A DNA stretch of 64,000 nt from Microvirga terrae (GTDB taxonomy: Bacteria > Pseudomonadota > Alphaproteobacteria > Rhizobiales > Beijerinckiaceae). The position numbers and the translations under genes are program-made. The stretch is from positions 3,594,001-3,658,000 of the forward strand of contig NZ_CP102845.1 in assembly GCF_013307435.2 (NCBI RefSeq), read 5' to 3'. Under the pieces are notes generated by a model. It did no database searches. It was not told the origin of the DNA and saw only the letters and a program-made list of their open reading frames with translations. This document shows, one piece after another, positions 34,307-43,587 of the stretch (position 1 is its first letter; every line of letters begins with the position of its first letter).

Positions 34307-36037
34307 TCACAAGATGGAGAAGCTGGCTGCGCTGAGCGACGCATGATTGGCGATCACGGCAAACTTGACCTGCGCCGCGGCGCCCGAGCCGTCGGCATCG
34401 TAGAACAGTTCGCCGGTCGTCTGGTTGTAGACGATGCGATGCTCCGCCGCCGTTGCCGCAGCCCCCAGCTTGAATGCCGCACCGGACAGATACTGATACC
34501 CCGCGCTCGCGAACACGCTCCGGCTGAGCACGATCCGGTCGCCCTCCGCGGCCGAGAAGTCCTGCAGCGTGTCGACGTTGCCCGCGCCGGGGCCCGTGCT
34601 GAACCGGAAGGTGTCCGCCCCTGCCCCGCCGCTGAGCACGTCGCAGCCGAAGCCGCCGTCGAGCCAGTCGCCGCCTGAGCCCCCGAACAGGTAGTCGCCC
34701 CCCGCCTTGCCGGTGAGCGTGTCGTTGCCGCCCTCGCCGTAGAGCTGCGCCCCCGAGCCGCCGCCGCGATCAACACTCGTGAGCGTGTCGGCGTAGTTCG
34801 AGCCCTGCAGCACCTCGATGTTCGAGACCTGATCCCCCGCCGCCGCGCCGCCGTTCTGGTTGGTGGTCAGGTCGACCACCACGCCGCCGGTGGCGCTCTG
34901 GTAGGAGAGCACGTCCCAGCCGGCGCCGCCGTCGAGGAGGTCGCCGCCCGGGCCGCCGTCGAGCCAGTCGTTGCCGGCGCCGCCGAACAGGGCATCACCG
35001 CCGGCCCGGCCGGTGAGCCCGTCGTCGCCGCCTTCGCCGTAGAGCTGGACGCCGTTGCCATTGCCGCGGTCGAGGCCGGTGAGCCGGTCGGCGTGGTTCG
35101 AGCCCTGCAGCACCTCGACGTTCAGGATCGTGTCGCCGGCAGCCGCGCCGCTGTTGGCGTTGCTGGTGAGGTCGACCGTGATGCCGCTCGTGGCGCTCTG
35201 GTACGAGGCCACGTCCCAGCCGTCGCCGCCATCCATCAGGTCAGCCCCGGTTCCGCCGTCGAGCCAATCGTGGCCGGTGCCGCCGTCGAGCGTATCGTTG
35301 CCCGTCGCGCCAGTCAGGCCGTCATTGCCCTCGTGCCCCAGGAGAAGCCCGCTTCCCTTGAACGTGTCACTGCCGGGCGTTCCGAAATAAACATCGAAGC
35401 GAACGAGCGGGCCACCTTTGTCACTACCGAAAATGGCTTCGCGCCTGACCACCCAATCAATCTTGGAACTCGGCACTCCGGATGATGGCTGCTCATCGAG
35501 AACATCGGACAGCGGGCGACCATCATTCGGTCCCCCGACAATAGTAGGCTCTTCGAAAATGACCGTCAGCGGGCGATCGGTGACCGACCCTCCAACGATA
35601 GTGGGCTCCTCGAAGGTGACGGCCAGCGAGCCATCCGCGGTGTAGTGTGTCTCGATTCCATTCTCTATGATGGTATAGTCTTCGAACTCCAGGGTGAGTT
35701 CCTTTCGCAGTGTCAGGACCAAGTCTTCCCCGACCACAAAAATGGGCGTTCCGTCCGGCGTCTCGACGCTCCGGAGAAGACCATGATCGTAAGTATCGAT
35801 ACGGCCCGTCACCGGGTTGTAGACGACCGTAACGCCCGCGTAAGGATCGTTCGATCCGGAGCCTTGCGTTTGACCTGTGCTGCCTGAGGAATAAGAGGAG
35901 CCCGTTCCGGCTCCGCCTGTCTGATTGCCGGTGATGGTTCCGGTTTGGCCAGTCCCTCCCCAGGCAATTCCGCCGCCGCCCGTGTTGCTGAACACGCGCT
36001 GCATATCAAGCTCAAGAATAGTCGCGGCTGTAGCCAT
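34307..36037 (-). CDS. RTX-type calcium-binding repeat protein 2
   Basis: A 576-residue protein. The N-terminal 70 residues are Gly/Ser/Thr-rich; residues about 70-215 form a beta-rich domain with a tandem repeat FEEPTIVGG spaced by about 20 residues. From about 230 it has hemolysin-type calcium repeats with the same SYQSA/VDLT/VEVLQGSN modules as RTX 1, and it ends SLSAASFSIL, a type I secretion signal. It is probably exported without a signal peptide. The N-terminal domain is unrelated to that of RTX 1, while the core is almost identical at DNA level. Confidence 0.85.
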   Translation of the reverse strand: MATAATILELDMQRVFSNTGGGGIAWGGTGQTGTITGNQTGGAGTGSSYSSGSTGQTQGSGSNDPYAGVTVVYNPVTGRIDTYDHGLLRSVETPDGTPIFVVGEDLVLTLRKELTLEFEDYTIIENGIETHYTADGSLAVTFEEPTIVGGSVTDRPLTVIFEEPTIVGGPNDGRPLSDVLDEQPSSGVPSSKIDWVVRREAIFGSDKGGPLVRFDVYFGTPGSDTFKGSGLLLGHEGNDGLTGATGNDTLDGGTGHDWLDGGTGADLMDGGDGWDVASYQSATSGITVDLTSNANSGAAAGDTILNVEVLQGSNHADRLTGLDRGNGNGVQLYGEGGDDGLTGRAGGDALFGGAGNDWLDGGPGGDLLDGGAGWDVLSYQSATGGVVVDLTTNQNGGAAAGDQVSNIEVLQGSNYADTLTSVDRGGGSGAQLYGEGGNDTLTGKAGGDYLFGGSGGDWLDGGFGCDVLSGGAGADTFRFSTGPGAGNVDTLQDFSAAEGDRIVLSRSVFASAGYQYLSGAAFKLGAAATAAEHRIVYNQTTGELFYDADGSGAAAQVKFAVIANHASLSAASFSIL

Positions 36038-36502
36038 GCTGTGCCCCCTTCAGCCGGCGAGGTCGTTGTGAACGGATCCGCTGCGCCCGGCGAGAGCCGA
36101 CCGCGGGCAGGACTGCATTCAAAAGGCCAACCGACATTGTTCACCCATGAACAATTGAAACAATATATCGGTGGAACTTGATGGCAAGTGCTTTTACACA
36201 CGTCAAACAGTCAACGTATATTTCAACCCCAGGTTTTGAATGTCGATTCGAGTATTATCGGATGACTTTATATAACAATCGACGAATAGCGCCGGAAATA
36301 AATCAATATTATCATATAATTACTTTGATTAAACCAAACCATATAGTTCAATTTGAAATTAAACTGGTAGTATTTCTACGGATATTGATTAATTGCCGAA
36401 ATCAGAAACATCGCCCCTTATTCCACCTCTGCGGTAGGCCAAAAGCTATGCTTCATCGCCGCCGCATCGACCGCTCGGTTCAGGGGCAGCAGGGTCGATC
36501 CG
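36038..36502. other. AT-rich intergenic stretch upstream of RTX gene 2
   Basis: A markedly AT-rich sequence (about 36170-36420) with no convincing gene on either strand. It presumably holds the promoter of the minus-strand RTX gene. The base composition is unlike the surrounding chromosome, as is also true just upstream of RTX gene 1 (26400-26450). Confidence 0.55.
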
Positions 36503-39500
36503 TCAGGTTCGCCGCCCTGTGGATTCCCGGCCCTCTGCAACCTTCAGTATCCGGTCGTAAAGGCCGGCCACCTGGCTCTGCGTCTCCTTCAGGTGGTGCA
36601 GGAGCACTTTCGGGTTCGGTAATCCCGCGATGGCGGCGAGGCGCTTCAGGATGGCGGGCGAGACGGATGAGGGGTCGAAGCGCCCCTCGATGGTGAGGCG
36701 CTGCCATTGGAAGATCGCATGGAACAGGCGATGCGCCTCCACGAGACTGCGCGCCTCCTCCCCGTCGATCAGCCCGACCCGGCTCGCCTCCGCGAACGTC
36801 TCCTCCGATGCATGGCCGATGAGGTCCGGATGGGCGGCGCCGTGCGCCAGCACGAGGGCCTGCGCGATGAAGTCCAGATCCGTGAGACCGCCCCGAACGA
36901 GCTTGAGATCCCACGGATCGTCGTCGCCCTTTTCCTGCGCGATGAGATCGCGCATGGAACGGACCTCGGCGAAGACCTTTGCCGCTTCCCGCCGGTCTCC
37001 CACGATCCGCCGCACCGCCGCCTGCACCTTCGCGCCGAAGCCGTCGTCTCCCGCCAGCACGCGGGCTCGCGTGAGGGCCATGTGCTCCCAGAGATCCGCC
37101 TCCGTCGTCTGATAGGCCACGAAGCCCTTGAACTGCGACGCCACGGGCCCCTTGCCGCCCTGCGGGCGCAGGCGCAGGTCGACCTCGTAGAGCAGGCCCC
37201 GGCGCGTCGGCACCGTGAGCGCCGCCACGAGACGCTGCGTCAGGCGCGTGAAGTAGACCACCACGTCGAGGGGGCGCGGTCCCGTGCTGTCGCGCCGCTC
37301 CTCGTCGAAATCGTAGATGACCACGAGATCGAGGTCGGACCCGGCCGTCAGCTCTTTCGTGCCGAGGCGGCCGAGACCCAGGATCGCGATGCTCGCCCCC
37401 GGCACAATGCCATGTTCGGGCTCGAACTCCTCGCGAACCCGTTCGAAGGACGCCCGCACGATGGCGGTCGCGACGGCCGCATAGGCCTCGCCGGCCTGCG
37501 CGGGCGAGATGATGTCGGAAAGGAGCCGCGCGCCGGTGATGAAGCGCATCTGCCGGGCGGCGTCGCGGGCACGGTCGAGGAAGTCCTCGTAGCTCTCCGG
37601 ATGGCCGATGATCTGGCGCACCTGCTCTTCGATCGCGGTCTCGTCGACGAGCGGCGTGTTGAAGGCGGGATCGATCAGCACGTCGAGCACGTGCGGGGAT
37701 TGCGCAACCGTGTTGGCAAGCCGCGGCGCGGTGCCGAGGAGATCCGCAAATCGCAGGCGCAGCCTGTCATGGGATTGCAGGATGGTGAGGAGTTCGACGG
37801 CGGCGGGCATGCGGCCGAAGGCGCTGTCGAGGGCCGCGAGCGCACCATCGGGCTCGGCGGTGCCGCCGAGCGCCAGGAGCAGCGCCGGCGTGAGTTCCGT
37901 AAGGACCTCGCGGGCCCGCGCGCTCTGAATTGCGGGGCGGCGCCCGAAATGCCAGCCGCGGACCGTCTCGGCCACACGCTCCGGTTCGCGAAAGCCGAGG
38001 CGCTGGAGGGTAGCCAGGGTCTCCGGATCGTCGCCGGTGCCGGTGAAGACGAGGCTCCCGGCATCGGACGCAAGCTCCGGCCCCTCCTCGAAGAGAAGCG
38101 CGTAATGGCCCTGCACGATCTTGGCCTGATCGGTCAGGGCCCTGGCGAAAGCCTTGATGGTGGGATAGCCGCAGAACCTGGCGAAGCGCTTGAGCGTGTC
38201 CTCGTCGGCAGGCAGACGCTGCGTCTGCTCGTCTGCGACCATCTGCAGCCGGTGCTCGATGGTGCGCAGGAAGCGATAGGCGTCGGAGAGTTCATCGCGC
38301 GCCGTGGCCGTGATCCAGCCCTCGTCGTGGAGCGCCTTGAGCATGTCGAGGGTCCGCCGCCCGCGCAGGGCGGGCCGGCGCCCGCCGAAGACGAGCTGCT
38401 GCGTCTGCACGAAGAACTCGATCTCGCGGATGCCGCCGCGTCCGAGCTTGATGTCATGGCCCGCGACAGCGATCTCGTCATGACCGCGCACCGCATGGAT
38501 CTGCCGTTTCATGGCATGCACGTCGGCAATCGACGCGAAGTCGAAATACTTGCGCCAGATGAACGGACGAAGCTCCGTCAGAAAAGTCTCGCCGAGGACG
38601 AGATCACCCGCCACGGGGCGCGCCTTGATGAAGGCGGCCCGCTCCCAGTTCTGCCCGACGGTCTCGTAATAGACATAGGCCGACGACAGCGACATGGCGG
38701 TCGGCGTCGAGCCCGGATCGGGCCGCAGGCGATAATCGACACGATGCACGTAGCCGTCCGCGGTGCGCTCCTGCAGGAGCTTGGCGAGTTGCTGGGCGAT
38801 GCGCGTATAGATCGTGGCCGCCTCGGACGGATCCTTCAGGGCGGTGGTGTCGGGGTCGAAGAAGATGACGAGATCGATGTCGCTCGAATAGTTGAGTTCG
38901 CCCGCGCCGTGCTTGCCGAGCGCCAGGACCGTGAAGCCGGAGCCCTCGCCGGGAGAATCGGGATTTGCGAGGTGGATGCGTCCGAGATCGGCCGCCTCGG
39001 TCAGCACCAGGTTCACGCCGCCGGTCACGGAGGCGTCGGCAAAGTCGGACAGGGCCTGCGTGACCTGCTCCGTGCCCCAGAGTCCGCCGATATCGGCCAG
39101 CGCCACGAGCAGCGCATGGGCGTTGCGGTTCTGCCGGAACACCCGTACGGCATCATGGCGCGTCATCGCGCCGGCCCGCACCTCGCGGAACAGATGGGTC
39201 TGGCTGTCAATGATGGCGCGGTGCGCCTCTTCCGGCGGCGTGAAGGCGAGGCGTGCCATCCGGACCGGATCGTTGACCACGAGCTGCCAGAGGAAGGGCG
39301 AGTGATCGGCGAGCGCCAGAAGAAGGTCGCGCGGCAGACCGGTCGCGAGACGGCCCGCGAGCGCCTCCGCCTCGGGCTCTTCGCGGACGCGCCCGAGGAA
39401 GTCCGCCAGCTGCGCCTTGGCGCGCCTCGCATCCGAAACCAGCGGGGCCTTCGTCAGGCGTTCGAGCAAGGAGTTCGTCGGGTCCGGCACGGCCAATCCA

Positions 39501-39577
39501 TCGGGTGTCTGCGGGGTCCCTGAGTGTTCACGCCGGAGCCGAGGAGGCAATCGAAATCTTGCCCGGCGGGTTTGCAT
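36503..39577 (-). CDS. glnE: Bifunctional glutamine synthetase adenylyltransferase/deadenylase
   Basis: A 1024-residue enzyme that adenylylates and deadenylylates glutamine synthetase in response to nitrogen status through PII. Two nucleotidyltransferase domains are visible: LGKHGAGELNYSSDIDLV in the N half and LGRLGTKELTAGSDLDLV in the C half, each followed by helical GlnD-type regions. The first 25-30 residues are Arg-rich and atypical, so the real start may be a later GTG near residue 30. Confidence 0.95.
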   Translation of the reverse strand: MQTRRARFRLPPRLRREHSGTPQTPDGLAVPDPTNSLLERLTKAPLVSDARRAKAQLADFLGRVREEPEAEALAGRLATGLPRDLLLALADHSPFLWQLVVNDPVRMARLAFTPPEEAHRAIIDSQTHLFREVRAGAMTRHDAVRVFRQNRNAHALLVALADIGGLWGTEQVTQALSDFADASVTGGVNLVLTEAADLGRIHLANPDSPGEGSGFTVLALGKHGAGELNYSSDIDLVIFFDPDTTALKDPSEAATIYTRIAQQLAKLLQERTADGYVHRVDYRLRPDPGSTPTAMSLSSAYVYYETVGQNWERAAFIKARPVAGDLVLGETFLTELRPFIWRKYFDFASIADVHAMKRQIHAVRGHDEIAVAGHDIKLGRGGIREIEFFVQTQQLVFGGRRPALRGRRTLDMLKALHDEGWITATARDELSDAYRFLRTIEHRLQMVADEQTQRLPADEDTLKRFARFCGYPTIKAFARALTDQAKIVQGHYALLFEEGPELASDAGSLVFTGTGDDPETLATLQRLGFREPERVAETVRGWHFGRRPAIQSARAREVLTELTPALLLALGGTAEPDGALAALDSAFGRMPAAVELLTILQSHDRLRLRFADLLGTAPRLANTVAQSPHVLDVLIDPAFNTPLVDETAIEEQVRQIIGHPESYEDFLDRARDAARQMRFITGARLLSDIISPAQAGEAYAAVATAIVRASFERVREEFEPEHGIVPGASIAILGLGRLGTKELTAGSDLDLVVIYDFDEERRDSTGPRPLDVVVYFTRLTQRLVAALTVPTRRGLLYEVDLRLRPQGGKGPVASQFKGFVAYQTTEADLWEHMALTRARVLAGDDGFGAKVQAAVRRIVGDRREAAKVFAEVRSMRDLIAQEKGDDDPWDLKLVRGGLTDLDFIAQALVLAHGAAHPDLIGHASEETFAEASRVGLIDGEEARSLVEAHRLFHAIFQWQRLTIEGRFDPSSVSPAILKRLAAIAGLPNPKVLLHHLKETQSQVAGLYDRILKVAEGRESTGRRT

Positions 39578-39600
39578 CGCTCGGGAATGAACCCGACCCC

Positions 39601-39762
39601 GTCATGGCCGTCCCTGGGCTTGATCCGGGAATCAGTCCCGGCCATCCCGCTCCCGTCCTGACACCCTCTCTCGTCATGGCCGGCCTTGTGCCGGCCATCC
39701 CAACACGGAAAACCGCGGCGTTCCAAGCAGTCGGGATTACCGGGACAAGCCCGGTGATGACG
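39601..39762. repeat. Paired-hairpin intergenic repeat, copies 5a/5b
   Basis: A half unit (39601-39646, with diverged arms) is followed by a full unit (39673-39762), with GTCATGGCCGGCCTTGTGCC at the left and GGGATTACCGGGACAAGCCC then GGTGATGACG at the right. The spacer is GCGGCGTTCCAAGC. Confidence 0.85.
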
Positions 39763-39789
39763 TGGAAACCGCAGCGATGTCCTTCACCG

Positions 39790-41223
39790 TCACGCGGCCG
39801 ATTGCAGGGGCGCCTGCGGCAGTTCGACGGCCTTGAGAGGCATGGCCAGGATCACCCGCAAGCCGGGCTCGTTATCCTCCAGCAGCAGGGCTCCGCCGTG
39901 CAGCCTCGCGACGGCGGCCGCCAGGCTGAGGCCGAGGCCGAATCCCGGGCGGGAGCGCGCCGTCTCGAGACGGACGAACCGCTCGAGCACGCGGCCGCGT
40001 TCGGAGGCCGGGATGCCGGGGCCGTGATCGGCCACCGCGATCCGCACCTCGCCGTCGCGGCGATGCGCCGACACGCTGATCGTCTGAGGCACGCCGCCGG
40101 CCGCGGAACCGTATTTCAGCGCGTTGTCGAGGAGGTTCGCCATGGCCTGGCCCAGGAGCTCGCGGCTGCCATGGACAGGCAGGTCGTCCTCCACGGACAC
40201 GGCGAGCGACACGCCCGCCTCCTCGGCCAGCGCCTCGTAGAGCTCGGCCACATCCCGCACCGCCTCGGCGGCGTCGAAATCCGCCAGCCCCTCGCGGGCG
40301 TTGCCGGCCTCCAGGCGGGCGATCATGAGCAGCGCGTTGAAGATGCGGATGAGGTTGTCGCTCTCCTCGATGGTGGCCTCGAGGGCGGATCTCAGCTCGT
40401 CGGGCGTGCTCGCGGTACGCAGGGCCTCGTCGGCCTTGTTGCGCAGGCGCGTCAGCGGCGTCTTCAGGTCGTGGGCGATGTTGTCCGAGACCTCCTGCAT
40501 GCCGCGCATCAGCTCGCCGATGCGGTCGAGCATGTCGTTGAGGTTCTGAGCCAGGCGGTCGAGCTCGTCGCCGGTTCCGGCGATCTTGAGGCGCCCGCCC
40601 AGATCTCCGGTCATGATGTGGCGCGTGATCTCGGTCATGTCGTCGACGCGCTTGAGCACGCGCCGCGTGATGAACCAGCCGCCGACGCAGCCGAGCACGA
40701 CGATGAAGAGCAGCGAATAGCCGAAGGCGCGGTAGATCACCTCCTGAAGGCGCCGGCGTTCCTCGATGTCCCGCCCGACCAGCAGCCTGAACCCGCCGGG
40801 CAGGAGATAGACCCGCACGATCGCCATGTCGGGCCGCGCCTCCGTCTCGTCGGTGCGGTTGTAGAGCGTCTCGAACTGGCCCGTGCGGCCGATCACGCCT
40901 GGCGGCAGGGCGCCCACGTTGCCCGCGACCCGCTCGCCCGTTTCCGTGGTGACGAGGTAGAGCATGGCGCCCGGCGCGCGCGAGCGTCGCTCGACGATGT
41001 TCACGAGGCGGCGCAGGCCGCCGAACCGGTACTGGTCCGACAGGCTGTTGATCTCGCTCTCGATGGTCGACACGAACTGGTCGGTGAGCAGCCGCTGGGC
41101 GTTCCAGGCCACGTAGCCCAGGCCCACGAAGGCGAAGATGGTGAAGATGAGGAGATACGCGAAGGACAGCTTGAACGCCGTCGTCCGGACGAGCTTGCCG
41201 AGGGCGCTCATGGAAGCGTTCAT
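39790..41223 (-). CDS. Two-component sensor histidine kinase
   Basis: A 477-residue kinase with membrane helices at about 13-35 and 160-180 around a periplasmic loop, a HAMP segment, the H-box SDNIAHDLKTPLTRLR, N-box LLDNALKY, and ATP motifs ADHGPGIP and GFGLGLSLA. Encoded 10 bases downstream of its response regulator. Its position beside degP suggests envelope-stress control, an inference from context. Confidence 0.9.
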   Translation of the reverse strand: MNASMSALGKLVRTTAFKLSFAYLLIFTIFAFVGLGYVAWNAQRLLTDQFVSTIESEINSLSDQYRFGGLRRLVNIVERRSRAPGAMLYLVTTETGERVAGNVGALPPGVIGRTGQFETLYNRTDETEARPDMAIVRVYLLPGGFRLLVGRDIEERRRLQEVIYRAFGYSLLFIVVLGCVGGWFITRRVLKRVDDMTEITRHIMTGDLGGRLKIAGTGDELDRLAQNLNDMLDRIGELMRGMQEVSDNIAHDLKTPLTRLRNKADEALRTASTPDELRSALEATIEESDNLIRIFNALLMIARLEAGNAREGLADFDAAEAVRDVAELYEALAEEAGVSLAVSVEDDLPVHGSRELLGQAMANLLDNALKYGSAAGGVPQTISVSAHRRDGEVRIAVADHGPGIPASERGRVLERFVRLETARSRPGFGLGLSLAAAVARLHGGALLLEDNEPGLRVILAMPLKAVELPQAPLQSAA

Positions 41224-41233
41224 CGCGGCACGC

Positions 41234-41932
41234 TCATTCCTCGTCGCCCTCCTGGCCGACGCGCACCATGTAGCCCGCCCCGCGGATGGTGTGGATCAGG
41301 GGCTTGTCGAAGCCCTTGTCGATCTTGGCGCGCAGGCGCGAGACGTGCACGTCGATGACGTTCGTCTGCGGGTCGAAGTGATAGTCCCACACGTGCTCCA
41401 GCAGCATGGTGCGGGTGACCACCTGGTTGGCGTTCTTCATGAGATATTCGAGCAGCCTGAACTCGCGCGGCTGCAGCACGATCTCCTGGCCGGAGCGCGT
41501 CACCCGATGGGACAGGCGGTCGAGCTCGAGATCGGCGACGCGATAGACCGTAGGCTCGGTGCTGGGGGCCGCGCTGCGGCGGCGCGAGAGAACCTCGACG
41601 CGGGCCAGAAGCTCGGAGAAGGCATAGGGCTTGGGCAGGTAATCGTCGCCGCCGGCGCGCAGGCCCTTCACCCGGTCGTCGACCTGGCCCAGGGCGGACA
41701 GGATGAGGACCGGCGTCTCGACCCGCTGCTCGCGCAGGGACCGGATCAGGGACAGGCCGTCGAGCTTGGGCAGCATGCGGTCGACCACGAGCACGTCGTA
41801 ATCGCCCTCCTCGGCCATCGCGTAGCCGTCGAGCCCGTCGGCGGCGTGATCCGCCACGTGGCCCGCTTCCCGGAACGCCTTGACCAGGTAGGACGCCGCC
41901 TCTTTGTCGTCCTCGATGATGAGAATCCGCAT
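41234..41932 (-). CDS. OmpR-family response regulator
   Basis: A 232-residue regulator: receiver domain with acidic pocket IIEDD, phospho-acceptor Asp in VVDRMLP, and Lys in PKPYAFSE. The C-terminal winged-helix has LLEYLMKNANQVVTR, NVIDVHVSRLRAKID and the IRGAGYMV end. The ATG at 41932 starts the canonical receiver. A strong terminator hairpin lies only 26 bases upstream, so its mRNA may depend on read-through from degP or on a promoter within the short gap. Confidence 0.92.
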   Translation of the reverse strand: MRILIIEDDKEAASYLVKAFREAGHVADHAADGLDGYAMAEEGDYDVLVVDRMLPKLDGLSLIRSLREQRVETPVLILSALGQVDDRVKGLRAGGDDYLPKPYAFSELLARVEVLSRRRSAAPSTEPTVYRVADLELDRLSHRVTRSGQEIVLQPREFRLLEYLMKNANQVVTRTMLLEHVWDYHFDPQTNVIDVHVSRLRAKIDKGFDKPLIHTIRGAGYMVRVGQEGDEE

Positions 41933-41957
41933 AAGCCCACGTGTGACGCGATGAAGA

Positions 41958-42006
41958 AAACCCGACGGCAGGCCGGCCTTGGAGGGGGATGAGGCCGGCC
42001 TGCCGT
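41958..42006 (-). terminator. Long-stem terminator/attenuator between degP and the response regulator
   Basis: A perfect 14-bp inverted repeat (41965-41978 with 41993-42006, ACGGCAGGCCGGCC) with a 14-base loop is followed on the minus strand by CGGGTTTTCTTC. It lies 68 bases after the degP stop and 26 bases before the regulator start. Confidence 0.85.
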
Positions 42007-42073
42007 GGGCAGAAGACACCAGGTGTCAGGGGCAATCAACTCAAAACCCCGGTGTCCTACTACCTTGTGTGGA

Positions 42074-43294
42074 TCATGCGCCCTTCGGCTGAGCCCCGAC
42101 CTCGAGGGTCACGGTCCGCTCCTTGCCCTCACGCCAGAGGGTGAGCGACAGGGACTTTCCGGGAGCGACGCCCGCCACCTTGCGGGACAGATCCTTCGCT
42201 TCCTTGATCGGCTCGCCGTCGACGGCCACGATCGTGTCGCCGGTCCGGATGCCGGCCTTGGCGGCGGGGCTGTCCTTCAGGGCCTCGGCCACGAGAGCGC
42301 CCTTGGGCTCCTTGAGGCCGATCGCCTCGGCGATCTCCTTGGTCACCGGCTGCATCTGCACGCCGATGAATCCGCGGGTCACGGAGCCCTTGTCCTTCAG
42401 TGACGACACCACGCTCTCGACCGTGCTCGCCGGGATCGCGAAAGCGATGCCCACATTGCCGCCCGACGGCGAGAAGATCGCCGTGTTCACGCCGACCACC
42501 TCGCCGGCCAGGTTGAAGGTCGGGCCACCCGAGTTGCCCTTGTTCACCGAGGCGTCGATCTGGATGTAGTCGTCGTACGGGCCCGAGCCGATGTCGCGGT
42601 GCTGGGCCGACACGATGCCGGCCGTCACCGTGCCGCCGAGGCCGAACGGGTTGCCGATCGCCATCACCCAGTCGCCGATCCGGGCCTTCTGGGGCGCCAG
42701 GCGGACATAGGGAAAGTCGTTGCCTTCGACCTTCAGCAGGGCGAGGTCGGTCTTCGGGTCGGTGCCGATCACCTTGGCGTCGAGGGTCTTGCCGTCGTCC
42801 ATGGTGATCTCGACCGCGGAGCCGTTCTCGACCACGTGGTTGTTCGTCACCACATAGCCGTCGCCCGAGATGAAGAAGCCGGAGCCGAGAGCCTGGCCGA
42901 AGTGGCGCGGACGCTCCTGGCGCGGACCACGATCGCCGCGGCCGGGCATCTGATCGCGGAACTGGCGGAAGAAGCGCTCCATCGGATGGCCCGGGGGCAG
43001 GTCGGGCATCGAGAACTGCTGGCCGTCCTCGTCGTCGTCGTTGTTGTTGCGGTCGGCGACGTTCTGCACCTTGACCTTCACGGCCACGACGGCAGGCTTG
43101 ACCCGGTCGATCACGTCGGCGAAGGACGGGACGCTCTGGACCGGCTGCGCCATCGAGCGCAGTTCGGCATGGGCGGGCGTGGGAGCAACCAGACCGCTCT
43201 CGACGGCGCCGCCCGCGATGATCGCGGCCACGGCCGCTGCGCCGAGCCACTTTGCGGTGCGCTTGCGGGCGGGGGTGGAAACCTTGTCCAACAT
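42074..43294 (-). CDS. degP: Periplasmic serine protease, HtrA/DegP family, single PDZ
   Basis: A 406-residue protease/chaperone for misfolded envelope proteins. The signal sequence ends near PAHA (residue 43). The catalytic triad is H153 (TNNHVVE), D183 (KTDLALL) and S255 (GNSGGP). One PDZ domain spans about 295-395 and the protein ends there. Typical DegP has a second PDZ of about 90 residues, so the shape is closer to DegS. ATG at 43294 has GGAG ten bases upstream; the in-frame ATG at 43345 lacks one. Neighbours (ccm genes, two-component pair) match the HtrA locus of related genomes. Confidence 0.92.
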   Translation of the reverse strand: MLDKVSTPARKRTAKWLGAAAVAAIIAGGAVESGLVAPTPAHAELRSMAQPVQSVPSFADVIDRVKPAVVAVKVKVQNVADRNNNDDDEDGQQFSMPDLPPGHPMERFFRQFRDQMPGRGDRGPRQERPRHFGQALGSGFFISGDGYVVTNNHVVENGSAVEITMDDGKTLDAKVIGTDPKTDLALLKVEGNDFPYVRLAPQKARIGDWVMAIGNPFGLGGTVTAGIVSAQHRDIGSGPYDDYIQIDASVNKGNSGGPTFNLAGEVVGVNTAIFSPSGGNVGIAFAIPASTVESVVSSLKDKGSVTRGFIGVQMQPVTKEIAEAIGLKEPKGALVAEALKDSPAAKAGIRTGDTIVAVDGEPIKEAKDLSRKVAGVAPGKSLSLTLWREGKERTVTLEVGAQPKGA

Positions 43295-43441
43295 CTCTTG
43301 TCTCTCCTCGAAGAATCTTCGGCGGAACCCTCTCGGGTTCGTCATGGGAGCAAGATGGGGGGTCGCGCCTTACGGCACCCTCACCCGGAGATGAATTGTT
43401 GGTAAGGTTTGAGGATGGGCGGCCTCGGCCTCCCCTCCCTC

Positions 43442-43530
43442 GTCATCACCGGCCTTGTGCCGGTGATCTCGCTTGTTTGAGGTGCCGCGCCTCACCGGAC
43501 CGGGATGGCCGGGATAAGCCCGGCCATAAC
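43442..43530. repeat. Paired-hairpin intergenic repeat, copy 6
   Basis: The left arm is GTCATCACCGGCCTTGTGCC then GGTGATCTCG; the right arm is GGGATGGCCGGGATAAGCCC then GGCCATAAC. The spacer is TTGTTTGAGGTGCCGCGCCT. Confidence 0.85.
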
Positions 43531-43587
43531 AGCCCGAGTGTCTTGAAACAGCCCGAGTGTGTTGAAGCGGCCACGACGTGGGAGACG

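Noticed and set aside
34307..36037. Could the RTX genes be part of a composite transposon?
   Set aside because: They form an inverted pair, but no transposase, terminal repeats or target duplications were found near either gene.
36178..36696. A 172-codon plus-strand ORF in the AT-rich gap before glnE
   Set aside because: Half lies in AT-rich sequence without codon bias and half is antisense to the glnE 3' end. No start signal and no recognisable domain.
36707..39523. A 938-codon open frame opposite glnE on the plus strand
   Set aside because: GC-rich genes leave long open antisense frames. The minus strand carries unmistakable GlnE motifs, and the plus-strand translation is compositionally biased with no domain.
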